Assembly: GCA_029204225.1 (NCBI GenBank)
Contig: CM055093.1
Span: forward strand, 30,889,777 to 30,953,776
DNA length: 64,000 nucleotides
Reading direction: 5' to 3'
Origin: Diphasiastrum complanatum
Taxonomy: Eukaryota > Streptophyta > Lycopodiopsida > Lycopodiales > Lycopodiaceae
Of the stretch, positions 33,585-45,235 are shown piece after piece; position 1 is the stretch's first letter; each line of letters begins with the position of its first letter. Below the pieces are notes generated by a model, which was not told the origin of the DNA, made no database searches, and worked only from the letters and a program-made list of their open reading frames with translations. The translations under genes were made by a program, and so were the position numbers.

Positions 33585-35157
33585 ATGGATCAAACCAATG
33601 AAAACCCAACATTTGATCTATCAAAACCATCCAATGTGGCACAAGCTCTTGAACTTTTATACCAACAAATTCAAGCCACTAATAAGCAGCTTCTTGAAAC
33701 TAATCAAAGAAACTAATCAAAGAAACCAAGACTTAGAGTCTAGGTTAGCCAATCAGAAGAAGCATGTAGTTCCACCTCCTGTAAAAGTGTTTAAGGGAGA
33801 GAAGAAAGATAGGAACTTACAAGTGGTAAGTTCTTGGCTAAATTTTTTTAACAAATACTTTGCCATGAACCAATTCCCTGAATCTGAGAAGTTATCCACT
33901 GTCGTCATGTTCCTTGAAGGAAGAGCCTTAGTTTGGTGGGATGACTTAGTTGCAATGGGCAATCAACCTTGTACATGAGATGATTTTTGCAAGCTTTTTA
34001 GGGATTATTTTTTATCACTTTTAGATGACTATGAACACTTCCAAAAGTTGAGTCATCTAACCATGAATAAAGGTTTGGAACAATTTATTCAAGATTTTCA
34101 TGAGTACCTGAATCCACTTTATAGTGATTTTCCGCCTAAGGTACAAATGTTAATGCTTATTGATGGGTTACCAAAAGATTATCAAGTGGATGCTCATAGG
34201 AACCAGCCAAAAACCCTAGAAGATGCTATTAGGACTGTAAAATACTTTGATGACACACCTAATCCACCTAGGGGTCAACAGCCTAATGAGCAGAAAAAAG
34301 GTTTTCAATTTAAGAGGAAGGATAGGGAAGTTGTTAATGAAACACATCCCAATTCCAACAATCCTAAGAAAGCCAAGAAAAACGTAAAAAACCATCATAG
34401 TGGCATTGATAAAGCTGAAGCTCGTAAGAAGAACCTGTGCTTCAAGTGCAATGGCGAGGGTCACCTTGCACGTGATTGCGTCAAGAAACAAGCTTCAACC
34501 TCAGGTAATCTATCTCGAAGTAATGAGATGGATGTTTGTTTCCTCAGTTCTTTAGTTTTTGGTCCTAATGACCTTATTTGCATTAAAGGTAAAGTGAATG
34601 ATCAAGTTGTTAATGTTCTTTTTGACACGAGATCCACTCATAACTTTATTAATGTAAATTTGGTGCAGACGTTAAACCTTCCTACCAGAAAAAGTGAGAA
34701 AAAATATTGTGTGACAATGGCATCGAGAAGTAATTCCGATTTGATGGATTTTATTGTTCCTGATGTAGAATTGCACATTCAAGATTATTCTGAAAAACTA
34801 GAATTCCATGCTGTTCAATTAGCTAATGTAGATATTGTTCTTGGGCAACAATGGCATTTTGATAAGAACAAATCATTGAGAATTGATTTTGTTGAAAAAT
34901 CTTTATCTTTTATGCATGAGAATTCTTTAATTAAGATCAAGGCTAGTTTAAGTGTTGACATTGAAAATGTTAACCCTTATTCTAAACATGAACTTAATTC
35001 TATTATGAAGAATTTTGATTTTAAAGTTTATTTATGTTTTCATAATGATATCATTTGCTGCAATGATGAAGAACTTAACATAAATGCCATGAATATACCC
35101 AGTGAGAACACTACAGAATCTGAAGGCTATAATGAACTTAGGCAGGAATTTCAATGA
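33585..35157 (+). pseudogene. Chromovirus gag and aspartic protease
   Basis: The best start is ATG 33585, which begins a glutamine/asparagine-rich N-terminus. A 13-bp tandem duplication (AAACTAATCAAAG at 33697-33722) then shifts frame. The Retrotrans_gag core follows (FPESEKLSTVVMFLEGRALVWWDD; FIQDFHEYLNPLYSDFPP), with a TGA at 33976-33978. Zinc knuckle CFKCNGEGHLARDC near 34440-34481 is canonical. The protease site reads FDTRSTHNFI at 34621-34650, where DTG should be; GGA to AGA explains the loss. The second protease block NVDIVLGQQWH is intact. The protein therefore could not process its polyprotein even without the stops. Confidence 0.9.
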
Positions 35158-36480
35158 TGTTTTTTTAGACCTTCTTGTAGGTTTACCACCAGAAAGGACA
35201 GTTGATCATAAAATTGACCTAATACCTGGAGCAATTCCAATTGCACAGCGTCCTTATAGGATGAGTGAATCGGAAGAGGCTGAGGTAAATAGCCAATTAC
35301 ATGATTACCTGAAAAAGGGGTGGGCACAACCTAGTAAGTCTCCTTGGGCATCACCAGTGGTTTTGGTGGCCAAGAAGGATGTGACTATAAGGTTTTGCGT
35401 CGACTATAAGAAATTGAACAAGGTAACCGTTAAGAATAGATATCCACTGCCGCGGATGGATGATCTAATAGACTATCTTGGTGGTGCTGGGTACTTTACC
35501 AAGATAGATCTAAGATCGGGCTACCATCAGATATGCATTAAGGCAGAAGATATACCAAAAACCGGGTTTTGAACTCGCTTTGGTCACTACGAATTTTTGG
35601 TGTTGCCTTTTGGTTTGACCAATGCACCGGCAACTTTCCAACAAATGATGAACGATTTGTTCAGGCCATATTTGGGAAGATTCGTAGTGGTATTCTTAGA
35701 TGATATCCTAGTGTTCAGTAAGACTTTGGCGGAACATAAAGAGCATCTTAGGATTGTCTTGGACATTCTAAGAAGGGAAAGGCTCTTTGCCAAGGAGTCT
35801 AAGTGTGACTTTTTCGCTAAGGAATTGTCCTACTTGGGGCATAAGATTTTCGAACGGGGGGTGGAGATTGAGGCTGATCGTATCCAGAGGGTTATTGATT
35901 GGCCTATTCTCACCACAATTCGGGAAATCAAGTCTTTCTTGGGGTTTGTGAGATTTTTCCATCAGCATATTTCCTAATTTGCTCGATTGGCATTTCCCCT
36001 TACCCAGGCCTTGAAAGGCTATAAGAAGCTAAGCCGGAGGGCTAAGAGTCCACTAGTGGTGTGGACGGAGGATATGAATAATTGTTTTGAGTTGCTTAAG
36101 AAAAGTGTCACTTCGGCACCAATACTAATCATTGGCGATCCTAATAAGACTTTTGTGGTTAGGACCGATGCCAATGATTATGCTATTGGAGCTGTTTTGA
36201 TGCAGGATGGACATCCTGTGGCTTATGAAAGCAAGAAACTCAATCCTACTCAGTCTAGGTATTGTACCTATGAGAAGGAACTGTTTGCAATTGTTCATTC
36301 CTTGAAAATTTGACGACATTATTTGTATGGAGCCAGATTTGAAGTTTTGATGGATCATCAGACTCTTCGATATTTCTGTGATGCTATAGATTTAAAGGGG
36401 AGGCAAGCTAGATGGGCTGAGCTGATGCAAATCTTTGATTGTTTTATATGTTATTGTAAAGGAACTTTAAGTTTGAGTTC
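35158..36480 (+). pseudogene. Chromovirus reverse transcriptase and RNase H
   Basis: RT blocks in order: [84 protein letters not shown], and catalytic VVFLDDILVFSK near 35688-35720. RNase H: KTFVVRTDANDYAIGAVLMQ (catalytic Asp) and YCTYEKELFAIVHSL (Glu) and FEVLMDHQTLRYF. In-frame stops at 35570, 35975 and 36311 match arginine or tryptophan/other codons changed by single substitutions. The 35102-35572 frame overlaps the gag-protease frame end, so pol may have been expressed by a frame change or this is decay. Confidence 0.93.
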
Positions 36481-37257
36481 TACAGATCATCCGAAATCAG
36501 ACGGTCAAACGGAAAGGACCAATTAGACGATGAGGATATGCTTTGAGCATATGTGGGCCATCGGCAGTCTGATTGGGAGTGGAATTTGCATATAATAGTA
36601 CAAAACATTCAGCGACCAGATTCAGCCCTCATGCTTATGTATGGTTTTCAACCTCGATCACCAATTAGTGTTGGCATGAAAAACCTACAGGTGCAAGTCG
36701 CGGCTGATTTCCTTGCGGATATGCAAGAAATATTACAGCTGGCTAAAGATAGCATAAGAAGTGCCCAGGACAGGGCAAGGCACTATGCTGATCTATCTCG
36801 GAAGCACAAGGTATTCATGGTCAACGACTGGGTGTTTTTGAGAGTCGCTAGTCACTCTAGGGGCTTGAAAACTATTAAGTGTGCAAAGTTGGCGCCTAGG
36901 TATTGCGGTCCTTTTAGGGTTATCCAAGTGATAAACAAGGTCGCATACAAATTAGACCTTCCAACTAACATTGGAATTCATCCCGTTTTCCACGTTAGCA
37001 AGTTGAAACCCTCGTTGGGGGTTGGGGAGACCCTGGTCCCTGTGGAAGATCTAGTGGAAATTCTTCGTGATGAGTCCATGAGTGGACCACGTGAACCCAA
37101 GGCGATTGTTGATAGCCGGCAGAGAACTCTACGAAGTAGAGTGCTTCGAAAATTTTTAGTCAAGTGGAGGGGCAAATCAGAAGAGGAGGATACCTGGGAA
37201 AAGGAGGCTAATCTCCAGAAGAATTTTTCAAATTTTTTACTACAAGGAAAAATTTAA
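36481..37257 (+). pseudogene. Chromovirus integrase C-terminal half with chromodomain
   Basis: After an abrupt junction near 36475, the sequence reads DHPKSDGQTERTN (catalytic glutamate block of integrase). Thus the end of RNase H and most of the integrase zinc-binding and DDE core are missing, an internal deletion. Then follow ARHYADLSRKHKVFMVNDWV, LAPRYCGPFRVIQVINKVAY, and IHPVFHVSKLKPS, the typical gypsy integrase C-terminus. Residues from about 37105 to 37230 form a chromodomain (PKAIVDSR ... FLVKWRGKSEEEDTWEKEANL), with the aromatic W-W cage positions present. The known role is histone-mark recognition that guides integration. Confidence 0.93.
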
Positions 37258-37273
37258 GTTTAGGGGGAAGGAA

Positions 37274-38335
37274 TGTTACATACCTATGTAACTAGCAGTA
37301 CTTCAGACCCCTAATAGTCCATTTAGTGTTGGGGGCTAAATGGCAAGGTACCCTTAGGATTAAGAGTATGTGCCCTTGGATAAGGGCAGACAAGTGACTA
37401 TACCTTAGTTGGAGGTATGGAGTCATGTGACCCTTGGATAAGAGGTACCCTTAGTATTAAGGGTAGGTGTCTTAGATTAAGGTACTAGTGTCCTGGGTTA
37501 AGGGCAGATAGGTGTCTATGCCTTGGATGGAGGTATGGAACCTAGAGAGTGTTAGAAGTCATTGGATGACTATTTTTCTAAACCTTGGGCCTCAACCTTG
37601 AACCATATCACTTTATAGGTCTAGGACCAAAGTATACTTGCACAACTTGGGCAATGGGACCTAGTAGGAGGCGCCCTTCTAAAGTGTCCATTGAGTTCCC
37701 AACTCCCACAAGTCATAGGTTATGGAAGGAGTCTCTTGAAATTCCATAAGCCTATGGAGGCTCTTGGAGATTCTTTAACTCCCCTAGGCTTCTCTCTCTC
37801 TCATTGGATGAGCATGGAACTCCATAGTGCATTGGAGGGGTCCATAGGCCATCTATATGAGGGTAGTAGGGCGCCCATTGAGAGGGGAGAGATCTCTCTC
37901 GTTTGCTTTGCTTATGCTCTAGTGTTGCTACTAGTGTGTAGAGTGCTTTCTTGTGGTAGTATGCTTGAGGTTTTGGATCTTGCTTATGGTATGGGACATA
38001 AGTAGGGTTTGGATCTTGAGTATGTTATGGAGTGTTGTGGTATGCTTGTGATTTGTTTATGGTTAGCAAGGGGGTGCTAGATAGGTCTTGCTTGGAGCTT
38101 GGATCTAGCTATGGTTGGGTGGTTAATACTTGAGGCCAGCTTGTTATCTATCTTTGTGTTTAAAGAGTAGGGACACAGGTGGAGGAGAGATCCTTGGAGG
38201 CTTGCAGATCCTTACTTGCAGGTGGAGGCATCCTAGCTTGGAGTTGGGGAGCATCTTGAAGCTTGCCGGTTGCTTGGAGGACATTTGGAGGCTCTACCTT
38301 GGATTTGGAGGACTTCCTCACCTCTACTTGTAAAA
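37274..38335 (+). repeat. 3' LTR of the chromovirus
   Basis: Begins TGTTACATACC right after a purine tract and ends CTTGTAAAA (expected ..CA is mutated). Its U3 contains a diverged tandem duplication of about 120 bp: TAAGGGCAGACAAGTGACTAT near 37381 and TAAGGGCAGATAGGTGTCTAT near 37499, each followed by GGAGGTATGGA. Confidence 0.88.
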
Positions 38336-38336
38336 T

Positions 38337-38745
38337 GTTCTATGGCATAGAAGACTATGTCATATGAGCCCGATGGCATTGTACAAAACAATCTAGTATA
38401 TAGCATTCACAGGACTTTGCATAAAAGAATGTCTTGTGATGCATGCATCGAAGGCAAGATGTCTCCTACACCCTTCACCAGAGATTTCTTCATAACAACA
38501 TAGCTCTTGGAATTGGTACACTCCGACATCTGCGAAACTTTCGACGTGCTCTCTGTAGGAGAATCAAGATATTGCATCACCTCCATCGATGATTTCAGTA
38601 AGTTTGTTGTTGTCTACTTCATCAACAACAGGTCTAAAGCTCTCGATAAATCTACAAAGTATGTAAACAAGGCTGAAAAGTGGACAGAGAAGAAAGTCAA
38701 GTAGGTTAGAACCGTCAAAGGTGGAGAATATATCTCCAACCATTT
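38337..38745 (+). pseudogene. Ty1/copia integrase fragment, plus strand
   Basis: Shifting plus-strand frames read MSCDACIEGKMSPTPF (GAG-pre-integrase Cys pair), LELVHSDICETF (first catalytic Asp), YCITSIDDFSKFVVVYF and then VKGGEYISNHF, where RSDNGGEY would be expected. The second catalytic aspartate is lost. It starts right at the chromovirus LTR end and stops where the opposite-strand fragment starts. Confidence 0.78.
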
Positions 38746-39000
38746 TGTTGTTGAAGGAATGTAGACTTTGTAAGCCTTGATTACTTCACTATAGCCAACA
38801 AACACACCTTTATTTGATGAAGGATTTTCTTTAGTTCTATCATCAAGAGTGATGTTGACGAAACAAGTACAACCAAAGATCCTACAATGCGTGACACTCA
38901 ACCTTCTGCCATGAAGGACCTCAAAAGGAGTCTTACCATCCAAGTAAGTACTTGTCCACCTATTACAAAGATAGTTAGCACATGCCAAAGCTTCCCCTCA
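38745..39000 (-). pseudogene. Ty1/copia integrase fragment, minus strand
   Basis: The minus-strand frame reads ACANYLCNRWTSTYLDGKTP, FGCTCFVNITLDDRTKENPS and GYSEVIKAYKVYIPST. It is the same integrase C-terminal region as in elements 1 and 2, closest to element 1. It meets the plus-strand fragment head-to-head near 38745, so the junction is a rearrangement or an end-to-end fusion of two cDNAs. Confidence 0.85.
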
Positions 39001-39039
39001 AAAAGACTTAGCAAGATTTGTAGAATTTAGCAATTTTCA

Positions 39040-39135
39040 CATGGTTTTTGCAATGTATTTGACATCTATGTGGATCCACACGTGTGAGGACCTGTCCACA
39101 CGTATTTGACATCTATGTGGATCCACACGTGTGAA
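39040..39135 (+). repeat. Tandem duplication carrying CACACGTGTG
   Basis: GTATTTGACATCTATGTGGA followed by TCCACACGTGTGA occurs at 39055-39087 and again at 39102-39134, period 47 bp. The context (39010-39600) looks like an LTR but no ends were located. Confidence 0.88.
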
Positions 39136-39639
39136 ATGACACTTTTAATATTTAGATCCATTTTATTTAGCTTTCATTCGAGTCAAATATGAAATCTCCT
39201 AAATTATAGGAGTTAGGTCCTAGATTGTAGGAATCTAGAAGGTCAACACCAACCACCAATGGATGATGTGGCAAATGAGATAGATCTTATCCAAAGTGGA
39301 TATGGATGAGTACAATGAGCTATCCCACACGTGCTGGATGCAGCTTAGAGAGAGATTATGGTGATTGTGTACTTGATCCATGATGGATCCATTGAGAAGC
39401 CAATGATGAGAAACATTGGTTTGTGGAGCAATCTTGTGATTTTTACTCTCTTAAGCACTTTCTTTGTGGAAGAATGCTAAGTATTTTATAAGTAAACTAA
39501 TTCTCTGTTAGCAGGCTGTACAGTAGCAGTACTTCACACATGTGAAGCCGTGGATCAGCATTTCTTGATTGTTCTTGCTTGGAATCACAAAAATTGTCAA
39601 CTAGAAGCTAGAATTGGAAGCTAGTCTTGATATAGATCA

Positions 39640-40690
39640 AGATCCTAGATGTTTGATGAGCCAAGTTGCTTTGAAGAAGCTATGGAGTCACAAGAATGGA
39701 GGGATGCCATGCAAAAGGAGTATGATGCTCTTATGGAGAATCATACATGGAAGCTTGTGGATCTTCCTCATGGAAGAAAACCACTTGAGTGCAAATGGAT
39801 CTATAGATTGAAGTACAATCAAGATGGGAGCATCAACAAATACAAAGCAAGGCTAGTGGCAAAGGGGTTCTTGCAAACCAAGGGATTAGACTATGATGAA
39901 ACTTTTGCTCCTGTTGCTAAACTAGTTTCTATAAGGTTGATCATTTCTCTTGCACTCTATTCAACTTGATGTGACTAATGCATTTCTCAATGGGTAGATT
40001 TTTATGAGGCAACCCGAGGGCTTCATCAAAGAAGATCAAGATGAAAAAGTGTGTTTGTTGCTAAGAAGCCTTTATGGGCTTAAGCAAGCACCTAGAGCTG
40101 GGTACTCTAGGTTGAATGCTTTCTTGAACTCTATAAGATTTGTTGTAAGTGCTTATGATCCTTCTTTATACTTAAGATTCAATGATTGTAAAATCATCAT
40201 TCTCATTTTGTATGTAGATGACATTATCCTTAGTGGAAATGATCATGTTGGTATACAAGAAGTGAAAGTAGCATTGTCTAAAGAGTTTAAGATGGTAGAC
40301 CTTGGTAATCTTAATTTCATGCTAGGAATAGAAGTATCAAGAGGTTTTATTTGTCAATCCAAATATGCTTCTTCTATCTTAGAAAAGTTTGAAATGAAAG
40401 ATTGTAAAGGAGTAGAAACTCCTATGGAGCAAAATGCGAAAGTCTCTAATAGTGATGATGAAGCATTATGCAAAATCCATTGGTTTGTCATTGGAAAAAT
40501 GCAAAAAGTGTGTTGAGGTACATCTTGGCCACCAAGAACTTTGGCATTTTGCATGATGGATCTAATCTTGCTTTGAGGATATTCGGATGCTGATTTTGCA
40601 GGTGATAAAGTGGATAGGAGGTCCACAAGTGCTTTTGTTACCTTTCTTTGCAATGGCATAGTGTCTTGGCTTTCCAAAAAGCAAGACACA
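39640..40690 (+). pseudogene. Ty1/copia reverse transcriptase and RNase H fragment
   Basis: Plus-strand frames give RT: EWRDAMQKEYDALMENHTW, CKWIYRLKYNQDGSINKYKA, KGLDYDETFAPVAKLVSIRL, then after a frame change VCLLLRSLYGLKQAPRAGY, catalytic LILYVDDIILSGND near 40195-40235, and LGNLNFMLGIEVSRGF. RNase H follows in other frames (SDADFAGDKVDRRSTSAFV; GIVSWLSKKQDTIS), ending near 40690 before the SSSEAEY block. A small deletion removes the second RT block near 39970. The fragment is fused directly to minus-strand gypsy sequence. Confidence 0.92.
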
Positions 40691-40699
40691 ATTTCTAAC

Positions 40700-41351
40700 T
40701 TCCGAATCTTCATCCTCTTCCCTGATCCCATCTTCCATTGTTTCTTGCAATGTAGCGTACTGCTCTCGTCATTTGATTTCTCTTCTGATACTTTGTGGTA
40801 GTCCCACAAGGAACCACATGATTACCGCATGATCAGGAGTCAAGGCCGTGTTGCATTCGGATCTTAAGTGTTTGACTCGCTCGATGTAGTCCCGGACCCT
40901 TTCTCTTTTCTCATCTTGACTTTGCTCAATAAGAGAAATAGATCCTCCAAAAATTTTCTTGGTTTAAAGCACGTGATGAGAGCCGTTTAACAACTTCCCA
41001 AGTAGACTTTTACTCATTCAAAAGATTGAAGAACCAGTCTTGCGCTGCAGTAATGGGTGACATGGGAAATAACATCAACTTTTCTGCTGGTGTTCGCTCG
41101 CCATAGATCTCACACACTTTCTTGTAGATCTGGAGGAACCTGATCGATTCTGATGGTCCATCATATTTGGGCATTTCAAGATGTGGTGCCCTCCTAACTG
41201 CTTGCAAGGGTGTGATAGGTAAAGGTTGGTTCATTGGATTCATTGCTGCTGGTTCTACTTCTGTCTCGATTTGCACGAGTGTAACTCTTGGGAGATTTGG
41301 AGCTTGATTTGCAATCCTTCTTGTTACTAATCGACCTGATCTTAGATTCAT
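40700..41351 (-). pseudogene. Ty3/gypsy gag, start and core
   Basis: The minus-strand frame from ATG at 41349-41351 begins MNLRSGRLVTRR, the usual start of some gypsy gags, and reaches MPKYDGPSESIRFLQIYKKV and ERTPAEKLMLFPMSPITAAQDWFFNL, the Retrotrans_gag core. A stop occurs at about 41007-41009. Shifted frames continue the gag to about 40700, with the end fused to copia RNase H. A leader (41352-42586) and PBS (42587-42598) lie upstream, as expected. Confidence 0.8.
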
Positions 41352-41479
41352 TCAATACAGAGGTCCAGGGTAGCTGAATCTTGATCCTAGCTTTGGTTGG
41401 CCTGAGATTCTCACAGTTGTTGGATCTGGTGCATGTCTGACTATTGATCCTATCTGCTAAGGTTACTCATGAAATTCTG

Positions 41480-42190
41480 CAATCAAAAACTCTGTTTTCT
41501 CCAGATCTATTGGGAACTAACTCTCGCAAGCTTGTTAGTAGCTGGATTTGATATCAAAAGGGGGACGGTTCTTTCTTACAGATCTGAGAGATATTGATGT
41601 CTGCGAGGGTTCAAACTCATTTTTCTACCTACAGATCAATCAATACTTGAAACTAACTCTTGCAGACTTCATCACTGATGGAAAACAATATTTTGAAGAC
41701 AGTGGGAAGATCTGCGAAGGTTACTTTTGAGTGAATTTTTTGGACCTGATGATTTTCGTGATTTTAAGTACTTAAATTCACTTTTCAACTCACTGAAATC
41801 AAACTAACTCTTGCCGGATTTTCTGTGTCCTTTTCCCAATGAGATGAAACTTTAGAAGCCTCTACGAAGGTTACTTCGTACAAGAACTGAAAATTTTGAT
41901 GTCTGCGAGGGTTCAGCCTATTGAAACCTTCGTAGAGGGGTTTAAACATCAAACTAACTCTCGTAGGATTTACTGCATCACTATCTCACTGAGATGGAGC
42001 TTCAGTAGGCTTTGCAAGGGTTGGTTTTCAGTTTTGAAATTTTGTGATTTTAACAAGGGATTTTTGAATTTCTATGGGTTTTTTTTTTTCTGTTTTTTTC
42101 AAATTTGTTGGAAAGTAACCTTCATAGGCTTCTATGCAGGTCTGGGACAGTACCTTGGAGCTGCTACCCAATCATGCGAAGGTTAGTTTT
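41480..42190. repeat. Gypsy leader with alternating forward/inverted short motifs
   Basis: Motifs of the type CTGCGA(A/G)GGTT(A/C) (near 41600, 41710, 41865, 41903, 42175) alternate with AACTAACTCT(C/T)G(C/T) (near 41515, 41650, 41805, 41953), roughly each other's complement. The leader could fold into several hairpins. Degenerate, so periodicity is approximate. Confidence 0.5.
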
Positions 42191-42586
42191 TTTGGTTTTT
42201 GAGAAATCAAAATCTGATGAGATTTTGACTCCCTTTTCCCTCCAGAAATAGATTTGAACGTTTTTTTTATGGTTTTTAAGGTTTGTGATGGGATGAAAAG
42301 TCCTTAGAGGCTATTTTGGGTCCACTACCCTTCCACACCTCCTCCGCTAGCTCTCAACAGTCCAAATTGGAATACTAGCCAAAACAAACACCGCATAGAT
42401 CAGATCACAGTCATTATAGCTATGGAGAATGTCTATACTAACGGATCTTAGCAAGAAGCAAATGAAGAAGCTGAGAAAACACCCACTTGGAGGATTTTTC
42501 ACCATTAGGAAGAGAAAAACGATTGCTCCTTACCAAAAACCTATGAAAAGCTCACCAATTCCAAATCCTTTATCTTCATAAGCTTT

Positions 42587-42598
42587 GCTCTAATACCA
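42587..42598 (-). other. Primer-binding site of the 40.7-42.6 kb gypsy element
   Basis: The minus strand reads TGGTATTAGAGC, one mismatch from the initiator-Met complement. The LTR should lie to the right (from about 42600), containing the GA tract, but its far end was not identified. Confidence 0.65.
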
Positions 42599-42722
42599 CT
42601 TTAAGGAAAAGTGCCTCAAGATTCTGCTTACAAGACACACACAAAGGAATAAAGGGGAGCAAAATCACCCAATCCATGAGAAGCTACTGATCAATCTCCC
42701 CCGAGCCTCAAAATAGGATATT

Positions 42723-44700
<1,978 letters not shown>

Positions 44701-44720
44701 GTATTTGATTTGATTTGATT

Positions 44721-44750
44721 GGGCTTTGCATTGGGAGAGATGCAAAGCCC
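44721..44750. other. Perfect 11-bp hairpin upstream of STOP1
   Basis: GGGCTTTGCAT (44721-44731) and ATGCAAAGCCC (44740-44750) with an 8-nt loop. Preceded by a TTTGA repeat (TTTGATTTGATTTGATT). About 490 bp upstream of the start codon, so in promoter or leader. Confidence 0.85.
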
Positions 44751-45235
44751 TTTCATGGATGCCTCTAATATATGATTGATACGGTGCTGGGATCTAATAG
44801 GGTGATTTTAGGGTGATAATATCTTTGATATTTGGAAGAAGAACTATAATCGTTGCTGGGAAGAAATTGTTTTTGTAGTATGTTTCATTGTGTTGGCTAT
44901 GCGGTGGCAGGATCCATGGCGATCCAGATCCAGGAAGAAACTGATCCATAGGTGTCCTCTTCAGTCCTTATTCTAGTAAGGTTAAAACAAGCTTAGAGGT
45001 AGTGCATGGTAACAAGCGATCTGACAAATTTGTTGATGTTTTCCTTGTCTCCTTTTGGCATTAGCGGAGTTGCTAGCCGCCTTGCTGGGACAACTATGCA
45101 CCCATAGGCTGCTTGACTGCGATAAGTCAGATCTGGTTCTAGCGGTAATCATCCGCACAGATTAAGTGAGCTGTTCAAGGCTTCGCTACCACTCATTTGA
45201 ACTGCTATATCTATCGAAAACGTCTTTCCAGAAAG
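44751..45235 (+). promoter_or_regulatory. STOP1-like upstream region (promoter/5' UTR)
   Basis: Non-coding sequence before the gene. No TATA box or transcription start can be fixed by eye. The in-frame TTG at 45197 extends the frame by 13 codons, but an ordinary leader is more likely. Confidence 0.4.

Larger units (their letters stand above)
32157..38335 (+). mobile_element. Ty3/gypsy chromovirus with chromodomain
   Basis: Plus-strand element with truncated 5' LTR (32157-32552), PBS (32554-32565), leader, gag, protease, RT, RNase H, partly deleted integrase, chromodomain, purine tract (37259-37273) and 3' LTR (37274-38335). The C-terminal chromodomain places it among chromoviruses, the gypsy branch that targets chromatin. 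Multiple stops, a 13-bp duplication frameshift in gag, a mutated protease active site and an integrase deletion show it is dead. Without the 5' end of the 5' LTR no target duplication can be checked. Confidence 0.92.
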
